Assembly: GCA_038211295.1 (NCBI GenBank) | Contig: JBBQVS010000048.1 | Coordinates: forward strand, 1-29,826 | Direction of reading: 5' to 3' | Length of the DNA: 29,826 bases | From: JBBQVS01 sp038211295 | Lineage (GTDB): Bacteria > Chloroflexota > Ktedonobacteria > Ktedonobacterales > Ktedonobacteraceae | Shown: piece after piece, positions 15,262 to 24,339 of the stretch | Position numbering within the stretch: the stretch's first letter is position 1 | Layout: every line of letters begins with the position of its first letter | The notes under the pieces: generated by a model | Seen by the model: only the letters and a program-made list of their open reading frames with translations | Databases searched by the model: none | What the model was told of the DNA's origin: nothing | Position numbers and translations under genes: made by a program

Positions 15262-16572
15262 ATGAAACGTCTAGAGTCGCTGCTTACACTCCCAGCACTA
15301 CTTGTTTTCTGCTTCGCGCTCACTATCCGCGTAGCATATAACTTCACGGTTGCTGCTGGCTACTACCCTTTGCATGACTCGTTGACGTACCAGACTATCG
15401 CGTTTCATCTTGTACAGCAACATTGTTACTGTCTCTATTCTCATCTACCAACCGTTGACCGCGCCCCACTCTGGCCCCTAATTATCGCCCTGATTGATCG
15501 CGTGATTGGACCGCAGGATATTCTAGTGCGCCTCTTTCTCTGTGGGATTGGCTCCGCGACCTGTGTACTGCTCTATTACTTCGCACGCGATTTGTTTGGT
15601 GGACGCGTTGGCACCTTCGCGGGTATCGTGGGCGCAATCTATCCCTTTCTGTATGTCTATGATGGCTTACTCTATTCAGAATCGCTCTACATCTTTTTAC
15701 TACTCGCTTTTTGCTATACGCTCTATCACATGCAACATACGCCCCGCGTCTGTTTCATGGTTACAGGCGGCGTGTTGCTCGGCCTGCTTTCACTCACACG
15801 ACCTAATGGTATCGCGTTGCTTGGGTTGTTTATTGTGTGGGTATGTGTATTGGGATGGCGGCGGGTGCTTTCACGGCCCAGAGTTGTTCAAAGTGTATTT
15901 GTGGTGTCGCTACTCTCGCTCGCCTTTGTCGCGCCGTGGACGCTCCGTAATTATAACATCACACACGCGCTTATTCCCGTTGCTGTAGGCGATGGCAAAG
16001 TGCTGCTGGGCGCGTATAACTACGAGACCGCCGACCCGCTTTATCAGAACGGCTACTATGCGGGAGTGTGGATTATTCCAAGCGAGGCAACGCCATGGGT
16101 CACGGCAAAGTTTCCACATGAGTGCGCGGGGCCATGTGAGGTACAACGCGACAATGCATATAAAGCGGCCGCACTCCAATGGCTGACGGGTCACACTTCC
16201 TACATTCCGTTTATGCTGGAGCAACATTTTATCAACACATGGGCGGTTGTACCACAGGAGGCCGATCTTGCCATTAACCGTTTCCCGCAGAGAGGTACGT
16301 CACAGTTTATTGTCCTGATGATGGAGAGCATGACGCCATTTGTTTTCGCTCTGGCCTTGCTTGGTCTCGTTGTAACCCTGAGACGCTGGCGCGACTTGCT
16401 CTTTCTCTACCTCATCATAACGCTTACGCTGGCGCAGAGTATTGGCTATTATGGTATTCCACGCTTCCGTGCTCCGATTGAACCAATGCTCTTGCTATTC
16501 GCATCTGGCGCAATATGGTGGCTTGTGACCTATACAAGTCAATACTTCAAGCTAAAATTAGCACGGGTATAA
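15262..16572 (+). CDS. Membrane glycosyltransferase, GT-C/GT39 (PMT-like) family
   Basis: A 436-residue multi-spanning protein. Its first helix (9-27) is followed by an extracytoplasmic loop with PLHDSLTYQTIAFHL, where the Asp sits at the usual catalytic position of GT-C enzymes that use polyprenyl-phosphate sugars. About nine to ten hydrophobic helices follow, with GLLSLTRPNGIALL and TLRNYNITHALIPV typical of ArnT/PMT-like bacterial proteins (the 'LTRPNG' and 'PWTLRNY' segments). It probably transfers a sugar to a cell-envelope acceptor; donor and acceptor cannot be read from sequence. The start is supported by AAGGA 8 bases upstream of ATG 15262. The stop codon lies within the left arm of a long inverted repeat. 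It is not in a polysaccharide cluster. Confidence 0.85.
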   Translation: MKRLESLLTLPALLVFCFALTIRVAYNFTVAAGYYPLHDSLTYQTIAFHLVQQHCYCLYSHLPTVDRAPLWPLIIALIDRVIGPQDILVRLFLCGIGSATCVLLYYFARDLFGGRVGTFAGIVGAIYPFLYVYDGLLYSESLYIFLLLAFCYTLYHMQHTPRVCFMVTGGVLLGLLSLTRPNGIALLGLFIVWVCVLGWRRVLSRPRVVQSVFVVSLLSLAFVAPWTLRNYNITHALIPVAVGDGKVLLGAYNYETADPLYQNGYYAGVWIIPSEATPWVTAKFPHECAGPCEVQRDNAYKAAALQWLTGHTSYIPFMLEQHFINTWAVVPQEADLAINRFPQRGTSQFIVLMMESMTPFVFALALLGLVVTLRRWRDLLFLYLIITLTLAQSIGYYGIPRFRAPIEPMLLLFASGAIWWLVTYTSQYFKLKLARV

Positions 16573-16658
16573 CACGCAAGCGACACCACGGTAGTAAGAA
16601 GCCCCTGCATTCCATGCATGGGGAGTCTCAGAAGTGTACCTGTATGTTATACCCGTAC
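16561..16658. terminator. Nested inverted repeat between convergent genes
   Basis: Outer arms ACGGGTATAACA (16563-16574) and TGTTATACCCGT (16645-16656) are perfectly complementary, and the next pair on each side is a G-U in minus-strand RNA. Inside is a second hairpin at about 16602-16623, CCCC-TGCAT-TCC-ATGCA-T-GGGG. The TAA stop of the glycosyltransferase lies in the outer arm. It probably ends transcription from both sides. Confidence 0.5.
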
Positions 16659-16679
16659 AATTAAAAAACCTGAACCAAC

Positions 16680-17084
16680 TTACTCGTTGTCCAGGTTCTC
16701 AGGCTCCAAATCATCCTCCTCGTCCTCTTCGTCCTTGTACTCGTCCAGATACACCATATCGGAATAATCTTTAGAATACGAGTCCTTGCGAACGCGGATT
16801 GTTTGATTGATGGTTGGAAAAGGCTTGAGGCCCGTTGGAGCCGCAGGCCCCTCCATCTGCATCTCATACGCGGGCGCACCCTCGCGTACCAGCACCTCAC
16901 TACCCACAGCAACCGACTCAAATCCCAGACGGCGCAGATCCATAACCATTCCAGGCCAGGTGTCGTCGGGATCAATGGCCCACCATTCACGTCCCATACT
17001 GCGTACAGGTCGGACGCGTAAAGGTCGGTTAAGGTCGCCAATATCCGCCAGCAACAATGTACGTTTCTGTTCGGCTTTTTCCAT
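16680..17084 (-). CDS. Uncharacterised protein with acidic C-terminal tail
   Basis: I do not recognise this family. The 134-residue product begins MEKAEQKRT, has a compact predicted alpha/beta core with LLLADIGDLNRPLRVRP, SMGREWWAIDPDDTW and LRRLGFESVAVGSEVLV, and ends in a run rich in Glu and Asp (KDEEDEEDDLEPEN). There is no signal or membrane segment. The acidic tail suggests binding to a basic partner or a metal, without proof. ATG 17084 was chosen because the sequence before it reads as leader; a start 22 codons further upstream is open but less convincing. It converges on the glycosyltransferase gene and diverges from the kinase gene. Confidence 0.65.
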   Translation of the reverse strand: MEKAEQKRTLLLADIGDLNRPLRVRPVRSMGREWWAIDPDDTWPGMVMDLRRLGFESVAVGSEVLVREGAPAYEMQMEGPAAPTGLKPFPTINQTIRVRKDSYSKDYSDMVYLDEYKDEEDEEDDLEPENLDNE

Positions 17085-17461
17085 GACTATAAACCGTCCC
17101 TTCTCTACTAGGACATTATTCCTACAAGTTTCTTTCCGTCCCGCAAGCATCTATAAAAAATAGTGTTTGCACATATCTTCTTCTCTAGCCCTTGTAAAAC
17201 GGAAACCGTTACCCTAAACAGCATACCACATTGTATAGACGTTTTGCTACTTGAAAAACGGGTACACAATTTCTAAAAACGCGCTTCTGCCGTGTACAGT
17301 ATTTTTACACTCACCATGCTATACGTCTAACAGGACACAATGGATTACAGAAAAATAGGACATATGCCCCACACCGTTTTTTCTGTTTGCTCTTATACTT
17401 ATCAGGCTACAGCATAATTGACAGCACACAAGAAAACGTACATACTGAACAGGTAGGAACA
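17085..17461. promoter_or_regulatory. Divergent regulatory region with LacI-like palindrome
   Basis: No gene is seen in these 377 bases. At 17194-17212, GTAAAACGGAAACCGTTAC is an imperfect palindrome with arms AACGG/CCGTT, resembling LacI-family operators. On the minus strand it overlaps TTTACA, followed 17 bases later by TATGTG, a weak promoter toward 17084. On the plus strand TTGACA (17418-17423) and CATACT (17441-17446), 17 apart, precede the kinase start very closely. Confidence 0.35.
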
Positions 17462-19405
17462 ATGAGTATTGGAGCCATCCTCAAAGGAATACAGAGCATG
17501 AGCCAACAGAGTTTCCGCACGCTACCAGGAACGACGCTACGCCGCCTGCGTAATACGCCCAATTATCTCTTCCTCCTGTGGCGTTGGAGCGCATGGCTTT
17601 ATGCGGCAATTATCATCGCGGGTTTCCGTCATTCCGCAACGACGCAGCTTTCTATCACCATTGGCTTTGCGTTGCTCGGCATCACCTTTCTACAAACAGT
17701 GTTAGCGACTCTGTACGCCCCCGTCTTTCGGGTATTTTTCCCTCTGCTCCCAAGAATCGGCGGCTCACGAGCATCAATACAACCAAAGCGGCTGGCGCAG
17801 GACGAGAACGTCGATATTTTAATTCCACTGACGAGTATGAAAAATATGTATCAGACGGTTGCGGTATACGCCCTTGATGTAATTATCTGTGGGCTTGTCG
17901 TGTACTTCAGTGGCCCCAATGGTGGCTCGCCGTACTTTGGGGATAGTTCGCCGTTTTATCGCTATGGCATGTCGTCAGCACTCGCGGCGGCGTTTGCCTA
18001 TCGCTATAGAGGAGCCATCGCGGCATCAGTGGGATACGATTTGTTTATTGTGTTTGGTATGCTGATTAAGGCACCCACCACACCACCGTATACGCCAAAC
18101 GTAGTGGACATCGCGGGTTCGCTCTTCGATACACCGCTTGTGGCGATCATCGCGGCCTCGTTCGCGAGTTTGCTGGCAAGCTATTCGCAGAGCAAGCGGC
18201 GTGAACAGGATAACGCACGGCGCGAACGCGCGTTGGTTCGCGTGAGTGAGACGTTGGCACGCGGCGCAACTAATAGCCACCAATTGTTGCAACAGAGCAT
18301 TACGCCGATGCGTCAGGGCGGACATTTTCAACGGCTCATGATCGCGCTTGTCCATATGCCCACAGGTGACGAAATAGAGAAAGAGTCGCCTGTAGAGCCT
18401 ATTGTATGTGTCGAGGTTGACGCCCAGAGTGCGATACCAGACGATACCGCGTCACTCATACAACAGGTGCTACAGTCGGGACAACCGCTCGATACCTTTA
18501 CTCCGCTTCACGACGCGAGCGGATACGGTATCGCCCGCTTCTACCTTCCTCTCTATAAAGAGGGCCAGATACACCTTGTGTTGGGCGCGGAGAACGTTCG
18601 GCAGGCACCCTATGGCGAGAAGCAAGCCGAGTTTCTCGCCATCACGGGCGCACAACTACTGGTCGCGCTAGAAAACATTCGCCTGACCGAACAGACAATA
18701 GAGCTAAACGCGGCAGCAGAACGGAGCCGTATTGCACGCGAAATTCACGATGGCATCGCGCAACTTGTCTATATGATGAGCCTTAACGCTGAAACGTGCG
18801 CGACTCAGGCCCACCGCATCACAGAAGCGTCCGAGGAAGACGCGGAACTGGTGCAACCGTTGGCGCACCGTTTGGATACGCTGGTCACAGTCTCCAAACA
18901 AGCTCTCTGGGAAACGCGCAACTATATGTTCAATCTCAAGCCACTAATGAGCGGCACAACAAACCTTACGCAGATGCTCACCAATCAGGTGCGCGAGTTT
19001 CAAGCGATTAGTAGCTTGCCAACGCACTTCACCGTTGAGGGCGTCGAAGAGGTACAGACGGGCGATCAGCAACACGTTCGCAGATACGCCCAGGTGGGCG
19101 CGGCTATCTTTCGCATCGTACAGGAGGCACTGACCAACGCCTACAAACACGCGGACGCCACGCAACTCTGGGTGCATCTTTCACTTTCTCCGCAACAGGT
19201 CGCAGTTGATATCTGCGACGACGGACACGGAATGCAGTCGGTATATTATAGTTATACGCTAACGAATGAGAGCGAAAAACAACGTATTTACTCCGGTCAT
19301 GGAATGCGCGGAATGCGTGAACGAGCTGAGGAACTGGGCGGACTATTCGAGGTCGCGCCACTCGCGGAGGGTGGCGTCAAAGTCCATGTACAAATACCGA
19401 GGTAG
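17462..19405 (+). CDS. NarL-type membrane sensor histidine kinase
   Basis: A 647-residue sensor: about six N-terminal hydrophobic segments (35-235), a GAF-like domain (about 255-410), a HisKA_3 dimerisation helix with phospho-acceptor His429 in RIAREIHDGIAQ, and a C-terminal HATPase domain with the N-box EALTNAYKHA, the DDGHGM G1 box and GHGMRGMRERAEELGG. On stimulus it would autophosphorylate His429 and pass phosphate to the regulator encoded 35 bases downstream. The signal is unknown; a membrane-embedded input rather than a large periplasmic domain is suggested. ATG 17462 was chosen because AGGTAGGA precedes it; the 25 codons before it resemble leader. Confidence 0.93.
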   Translation: MSIGAILKGIQSMSQQSFRTLPGTTLRRLRNTPNYLFLLWRWSAWLYAAIIIAGFRHSATTQLSITIGFALLGITFLQTVLATLYAPVFRVFFPLLPRIGGSRASIQPKRLAQDENVDILIPLTSMKNMYQTVAVYALDVIICGLVVYFSGPNGGSPYFGDSSPFYRYGMSSALAAAFAYRYRGAIAASVGYDLFIVFGMLIKAPTTPPYTPNVVDIAGSLFDTPLVAIIAASFASLLASYSQSKRREQDNARRERALVRVSETLARGATNSHQLLQQSITPMRQGGHFQRLMIALVHMPTGDEIEKESPVEPIVCVEVDAQSAIPDDTASLIQQVLQSGQPLDTFTPLHDASGYGIARFYLPLYKEGQIHLVLGAENVRQAPYGEKQAEFLAITGAQLLVALENIRLTEQTIELNAAAERSRIAREIHDGIAQLVYMMSLNAETCATQAHRITEASEEDAELVQPLAHRLDTLVTVSKQALWETRNYMFNLKPLMSGTTNLTQMLTNQVREFQAISSLPTHFTVEGVEEVQTGDQQHVRRYAQVGAAIFRIVQEALTNAYKHADATQLWVHLSLSPQQVAVDICDDGHGMQSVYYSYTLTNESEKQRIYSGHGMRGMRERAEELGGLFEVAPLAEGGVKVHVQIPR

Positions 19406-19440
19406 CAGAGAAATACAATCGATAGACGAAGGAGGACGCG

Positions 19441-20112
19441 ATGGCAAAGATACGCCTGATGCTTGTTGACGATCACGAGATAGTACGAATGGGGATGCGT
19501 GCCTTGTTTGAGTTGGAGCCAGACATACACGTCGTCGGCGAGGCCAGCAACGGTGCCGAAGCGGTTGCGAAAGTGAGCGTATTGGACCCACAGGTGATTT
19601 TGATGGATGTGCGGATGCCAAATATGAACGGAGTTGAAGCGTGTCGCGATATCAAAAACACGCATCCCAACGTCTCTGTGCTGATGATTACTTCACACGA
19701 CGACACAAAAGCGGCAGAAGACTCCCTGCTCGCAGGTGCGAGTGGCTACCTTATTAAGAACGCCAGTCGTGCCGAACTTTTACGAGCGATTCGCCTTGTC
19801 GCGCAGGGCCAGATACTGGTTGATCCCGTCTCCGCAAAACATGCGATGGCGCGGATACTCTCGCTGGCGAACGGCATGGCACACGTTCCCGGTGAAGAGT
19901 TGACCGAGCGTGAACGCGAAGTCCTCGCGCTGGTTGCTCGTGGCTATACAAATAAGCAGATAGCGGAAGCACTCTCTATCACCGAGAAAACCGCGCGTAA
20001 CCACGTCAGTCACATCCTTGAGAAACTGGGACTATCAAGGCGCAGCGAGGCCGCCGCGTTCGCAGTAGAAAACAGGCTTGTGCCGCCACGAGATGCACGG
20101 CATAACGAGTAG
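19441..20112 (+). CDS. NarL/FixJ-family response regulator
   Basis: A 223-residue regulator. The receiver domain (1-120) has acidic Asp10/Asp11, phospho-acceptor Asp56 in ILMDVRMPNMNG, a Thr/Ser switch in LMITSHD and Lys in YLIKNASRAEL. The C-terminal LuxR-type helix-turn-helix (about 155-215) reads LTEREREVLALVARGYTNKQIAEALSI and then the recognition helix KTARNHVSHILEKL. Its phosphorylated dimer should bind target promoters. A strong GAAGGAGG lies upstream of ATG 19441. It is the partner of the preceding kinase and probably co-transcribed; the methyltransferase gene 30 bases further may be in the same operon. Confidence 0.95.
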   Translation: MAKIRLMLVDDHEIVRMGMRALFELEPDIHVVGEASNGAEAVAKVSVLDPQVILMDVRMPNMNGVEACRDIKNTHPNVSVLMITSHDDTKAAEDSLLAGASGYLIKNASRAELLRAIRLVAQGQILVDPVSAKHAMARILSLANGMAHVPGEELTEREREVLALVARGYTNKQIAEALSITEKTARNHVSHILEKLGLSRRSEAAAFAVENRLVPPRDARHNE

Positions 20113-20142
20113 CAGCACCGCTAGGAAAGGACACATCTCCAC

Positions 20143-20961
20143 ATGACAGACGCTATGTATCCCTCTGACTCTGCCGGACAGAACTATCTCTTGCATGAGC
20201 AGTACAAAGATGCCGCGAATTTAAATGCACGTATTCAGCTTCACGAACGCTTTAGCACAAACACATATGACTGGCAGCGTTGGGTCTTCGATCAGCTCAA
20301 CACTAGCCCTGAGAGCCGTGTGCTCGAAATAGGATGTGGCCCCGCTCGACTCTGGCTTAACAACTTTGATCGCATCCCCTCAGAATGGGACATTACACTC
20401 GCTGACTTTTCCGCAGGCATGTTGCAAGAGGCACATCATAATCTTCAGATTGTACGGCACTCCTTCACCTTTCAGCAGTTCGACATACAATCTATTCCAT
20501 TCAAAAGCAACAGCTTCGACCTTGTCATTGCCAACCACATGCTCTATCATGTACCAGACCTCGACAAAGCCCTGTCAGAGGTACAGCGCATTCTCAGTCC
20601 TAAGGGGCGCTTTTATGCCGCGACTGGTGGGCAAACACACTTGCAAGAGTTGGGCGATCTGGTACGCCGCATTGAGCCAAAGTACAACATTCAACAGATT
20701 AGCGCGAATATCTTCAATCTTGAAAACGGCGCGAAGACGCTCACACGCTGGTTCCCACATGTCACATTGCGTGTCATTGATGATAGCCTGAGAATAACAG
20801 AAACAGAACCATTACTTGCGTACATCCGTTCAATGCCCGTACAATCCTTCATGAGTGCTGAAAAACTGCAAACATTGCGTGAGAGCATTGACCATGACAT
20901 CCAGACGAATGGTGCTATCCACATCACCAAAAGCATTGGCATCTTTGAGGCAACGCGCTAA
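20143..20961 (+). CDS. Class I SAM-dependent methyltransferase
   Basis: 272 residues with a Rossmann-like methyltransferase core: motif I LEIGCGPARL at 61-70, acidic residue in TLADFSAGML for the SAM ribose, QFDIQSIPFKSNSFDLVIANHMLYHVPD for motifs II-III, and LSPKGRFYAATGG. This is the Methyltransf_11/UbiE-like layout found in small-molecule and arsenic-type methyltransferases; the substrate is not evident. The N-terminal 50 residues (LHEQYKDAANLNARIQLHERFS) form a helical cap common in this group. AGGAAAGG lies 14-20 bases before ATG 20143, somewhat far. It follows the two-component genes on the same strand and converges on the Ser/Thr kinase gene with 21 bases between, with no clear terminator. 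Confidence 0.88.
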   Translation: MTDAMYPSDSAGQNYLLHEQYKDAANLNARIQLHERFSTNTYDWQRWVFDQLNTSPESRVLEIGCGPARLWLNNFDRIPSEWDITLADFSAGMLQEAHHNLQIVRHSFTFQQFDIQSIPFKSNSFDLVIANHMLYHVPDLDKALSEVQRILSPKGRFYAATGGQTHLQELGDLVRRIEPKYNIQQISANIFNLENGAKTLTRWFPHVTLRVIDDSLRITETEPLLAYIRSMPVQSFMSAEKLQTLRESIDHDIQTNGAIHITKSIGIFEATR

Positions 20962-20982
20962 CCTCACTCACACTACAACATA

Positions 20983-22980
20983 TTAGGGCTTGGGTGTGGA
21001 CTGCGGATACACGCTCAGATTGCTATACACAATCGAGGCATCCTCACCACCAGAGACAGTTGAGGCCAGGAACGCGACGTAGCCGGTGGTGAAACTGTTA
21101 TCCGCATCTGACACCTTCGCCAGGTACACACCATTTATGTAAAGCAAGAAGGTATTCCCATTGCTGATAAATTGCACCGTGTTCTTCGCCCCTGCTTTGA
21201 TTGCTGCTGATGTCTGCCAATCTTGCAACACGGTGTTGTTCGTGGCGGTACTAAAGTTGCTGGACTTTGAAACTCTGTACCTTCCCATACTATCTACCTC
21301 GAAGAGATAGCCCGCATACGCGCCAAGTGTTTTTTTGCTGACATGAAAGAAGACGCCACCTGAGTGTCCAGTTGCGATGGTCATATCAACCGAAAGGGTC
21401 ATATTCCCATACTTGTTCGCGCTCTCTATACATCCCTTTAACGTTCCCAGATTCAAGAGTGCATTCTGTTTGGTGACTTGATAACCGTTGGGCGTAAAGG
21501 TACAATTAGCATTTGTATCCCACTGCGCCTTCTGCGTTTGCGCTGCATCGGCATTGTTCAACGGGTCGGTATAAAGCGGCGTACCAGTGGTCGCGGTCAG
21601 CACAACGCCCGCAGTTGCTGACGCGTTCGCTTGCACAGTCGCGGTAGCACCTGCGATAGCGGTTGCGGTTGCGTTTTTTGCCTGTTGTGTCGCGTCGACA
21701 CCAGCTTGAGCCGTCGCGGTCTGGTTGGGCGTCGCCGTCGCGGTAGCACTCACAGTAGTTGTCACAGTGACACCGCGTGTAGCTGATGTCTGTGTTCCAC
21801 TTATCGCAGTGTTACCAACGCCAGGAATTTTGTTACCCAGCAACACATAGATAACTGGCCCCATTACCGCGAGTAGCACAAGCAACGCAAGCACACTAAC
21901 GATGCGTCCACGCGTCTGAGCGGGTGATGGTCGCGGCGGCTCAAATCTCTGCGTGATACGGCTTGGTTGCGGAACCGATGGCTCCGCGATATATTGTGGC
22001 GTATACGCTGGCTCCTGTATCACACGCGTGACACGTCCACGCGTTGGGGGGGGCGCGGCAATTCCGGGTAGGATAAGGGGAGCATTTTGCGCGGATGCTT
22101 CTTGTCGTCGTGAGGGCGTGGCAACACGTCCCAGTGTGTTGTTGCGCCCACGCATGTTCGCCGCCTGACAAAACGCGTCGGCGAGTTCAGTTGCGCTCAA
22201 ATAGCGCAGGTCAGGACTTTTTTCCAGGCTCCGCAAAATGACGCGATCAAGCTGCGCGGGAACATCCTCCACAATACTACTTGGCACGGGGGGACGCTTC
22301 GTCATATGCATGGTGACTACCGCGATCTGATTTTCCGCAGAGAAGGGCAACTGCCCCGTCACCATCTCAAAGGCAAGCACGCCCAGCGAATAGAAGTCGC
22401 TGCGTGGGTCTGCTTTATAATCTTGCTCGAAGAGTTCGGGCGCAACATAATCAACCGTTCCCAAAACATTTCCTGTTGAAGTAAGCTGTGTCGCATCAGA
22501 GGTTGTACGAGCAATGCCGAAGTCCGCGAGATAGCAACTATCGTCCGCGTCAAGCAACACATTTGAGGACTTGATATCGCGGTGAATAATGCCCTTCGCG
22601 TGAATATAGTCCAGCGCATCCGCGATCTCGCGCAAGTAGCGGCAGGCGTCCGCAAGTTGCAGTGGGCCACGCTTTGTGCGAGCGCGGAGTGAGCCACCCT
22701 CCATAAAGGGCATTACAATATAATAGTGTGGGATGCCATCCAATCTCGCCATACCTGTATCAAAAATAGGAATAAGATGAGGGTTGTTCATCGAAGCCAT
22801 AAGCCGCGCTTCACGCACGAAACGCCGCAACAGTTCCTCATCTTCGCGCTTGAACACCTTTATCGCAACCTCACGCTGAAACAGCGTATCGAATCCACGA
22901 TACACGTCCGCCATGCCACCACGCCCTGCCAGCTTCGACAACTCATAGCGATCCAATACCCGCCCTTCTAAGCCTGCCAT
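20983..22980 (-). CDS. Membrane Ser/Thr protein kinase with extracytoplasmic lectin-like domain
   Basis: 665 residues. The kinase domain (about 12-270) is complete: GRGGMADVYRG, catalytic Lys41 in VAIKVFK, HRDIKSSN with Asp135, DFG at 153-155, GTVDYVAPE and SDFYSLG. A Pro/Arg-rich juxtamembrane region follows, one membrane helix (VLALLVLLAVMGPVIYVLL), an Ala/Thr-rich linker of about 70 residues, and a C-terminal beta-sandwich-like domain resembling DUF1080/LamG folds (NKYGNMTLSVDMTI, GVFFHVSKK, NTVQFISNGNTFLLYINGVYLAKV). In place of PASTA repeats, this outer domain may sense a carbohydrate or wall fragment. The linker looks fit for O-glycosylation. The LysM-like gene upstream on the same strand makes a wall-sensing role plausible, but unproven. 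Confidence 0.92.
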   Translation of the reverse strand: MAGLEGRVLDRYELSKLAGRGGMADVYRGFDTLFQREVAIKVFKREDEELLRRFVREARLMASMNNPHLIPIFDTGMARLDGIPHYYIVMPFMEGGSLRARTKRGPLQLADACRYLREIADALDYIHAKGIIHRDIKSSNVLLDADDSCYLADFGIARTTSDATQLTSTGNVLGTVDYVAPELFEQDYKADPRSDFYSLGVLAFEMVTGQLPFSAENQIAVVTMHMTKRPPVPSSIVEDVPAQLDRVILRSLEKSPDLRYLSATELADAFCQAANMRGRNNTLGRVATPSRRQEASAQNAPLILPGIAAPPPTRGRVTRVIQEPAYTPQYIAEPSVPQPSRITQRFEPPRPSPAQTRGRIVSVLALLVLLAVMGPVIYVLLGNKIPGVGNTAISGTQTSATRGVTVTTTVSATATATPNQTATAQAGVDATQQAKNATATAIAGATATVQANASATAGVVLTATTGTPLYTDPLNNADAAQTQKAQWDTNANCTFTPNGYQVTKQNALLNLGTLKGCIESANKYGNMTLSVDMTIATGHSGGVFFHVSKKTLGAYAGYLFEVDSMGRYRVSKSSNFSTATNNTVLQDWQTSAAIKAGAKNTVQFISNGNTFLLYINGVYLAKVSDADNSFTTGYVAFLASTVSGGEDASIVYSNLSVYPQSTPKP

Positions 22981-23166
22981 ACGAATTTCTCCACCACTAG
23001 GGGAAAGAGCGGGGAAGTAACGCCGCTCATAAATTTTGTTCTTCTTATAATAAGACGTTAGAGCAGCGTTTTAGTTGCGTGGGAGATGTATATCAGGATA
23101 TTTCACCGTTGTTTTTTTCATAGAAAAGGGAGCATGTCCATTGTACGAACCATGTCCACAGAGCTG

Positions 23167-24189
23167 TCAGCGTGTAAATGCTACATACACATGCGCGGCA
23201 TCATCATACTTGTATAACGGATTGCTTTTATGGAACTTCAAGGTGCCATTTTCGCTCGATAACCAGAGCAGAACTCTTGTTCCTGCGGGCAGGCGAATAT
23301 CGTAGTGCCAGTGAGTGAGCGCGTTCGTCCCAATAACGCCAAGCAACCACGCGCCCCTATCGTTGTCAATCGAGTTGGGCATGAGTTGGTCGCAGGGAAG
23401 CGCGTTATCATCGTGAGTATCATCGACTTGAAAATCGCAGGCATGTAATGCCATACCGTCGAATGAGGCTTTCGGGTCGGCATAGGGGTAGGCGGGAAAG
23501 TCCGAGACACTTTTACGAGCAAGCATAGCCTGCGTCCATATCCAGGAACCAACGTGAATCGCCAGCACCGTCTGCACCGTGAGGCGCACCTGTACCTGTG
23601 ACGCCAGGCGCACTGTCAACGCACACCCGCCCGTGCAGTCGGCGGGTAACTGCTGATTCGAGGCTTTGATGATTGGCGTCGGCAAGACCTGCTGTGGCGA
23701 AGTTGCCTCGATCTTTAGCACAACGCCGCCCAGGGCGACAAGCGGATAGTGCGGCGAGAGCGGGAGCACCATGCCGGGTTGGAGCGCGTGGCAATCCTGT
23801 CCCAGCGACGCGTTCAATGCCTTCACCGTAGTAGGATTTACGTCGCTAAACACTTGCCCTGCGTCCGCCATTCGCATCTGATATGTCAAAATGCTATCAC
23901 ATGAGTCGCCCCCCTGAACCGTATAGAGCAAAGAACCGACCTGCGGGAGTATCGTTGGAAAAGCGGGCGGTGGCGTAGAAACGGGCGGTGGAGGTGGCGC
24001 GGAAAGGCCATAAAAATAGTTTGTTACACCGGGAATAATGCCCCGACCCGCATTCGACGCGAAAATGTATGCTGGAACAGCTAGCACAAAGAACACCGGA
24101 AGCAGGAGCAAAAGTTTCCAGGGAATAGCACGCGCAATAATGCGTAAGTTTTCCTCTGCGGTACTCTGTGAATCAAAGCGGCGAGCCAT
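23167..24189 (-). CDS. Membrane-anchored protein with LysM-like domain
   Basis: 340 residues with the N-terminus inside and one membrane anchor (24-44, WKLLLLLPVFFVLAVPAYIFA), then a proline-rich spacer (APPPPPVSTPPPAFP, 64-78) and a LysM-like domain at about 88-145 (LYTVQGGDSCDSILTYQ, then LNASLGQDCHALQPGMVLPL), which would bind peptidoglycan or another glycan. The remaining 190 residues, with VQVRLTVQTVLAIHVGSWIWT and RGAWLLGVIGTNALTHWHYD, look like an all-beta extracytoplasmic domain I do not recognise. Six or more cysteines outside the membrane could form disulphides. ATG 24189 has a GGAG box (GAGGAGTCGCCA) in front. It precedes the Ser/Thr kinase gene by 186 bases on the same strand. Confidence 0.75.
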   Translation of the reverse strand: MARRFDSQSTAEENLRIIARAIPWKLLLLLPVFFVLAVPAYIFASNAGRGIIPGVTNYFYGLSAPPPPPVSTPPPAFPTILPQVGSLLYTVQGGDSCDSILTYQMRMADAGQVFSDVNPTTVKALNASLGQDCHALQPGMVLPLSPHYPLVALGGVVLKIEATSPQQVLPTPIIKASNQQLPADCTGGCALTVRLASQVQVRLTVQTVLAIHVGSWIWTQAMLARKSVSDFPAYPYADPKASFDGMALHACDFQVDDTHDDNALPCDQLMPNSIDNDRGAWLLGVIGTNALTHWHYDIRLPAGTRVLLWLSSENGTLKFHKSNPLYKYDDAAHVYVAFTR

Positions 24190-24339
24190 TGGCGACTCCT
24201 CATGAATATTGCATTAGTGGTGTGGAGGATAATTCGTAGTAGCGATATAGTACGATATATATATAACAACAGGTCACTAGAAGAACGCTCAGTACCTCTA
24301 CCTCTAGTATACTACGCTGCCATAATCGTCTTAGTTCAC

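Noticed and set aside
16590..16635. Second IS200/IS605 right end, because AAGAAGCCCCTGC and GGGGAGT resemble the left-edge hairpin
   Set aside because: The bulge is on the other arm, there is no TCAA-like end, no tnpB frame reads into it, and it sits symmetrically inside a larger inverted repeat.
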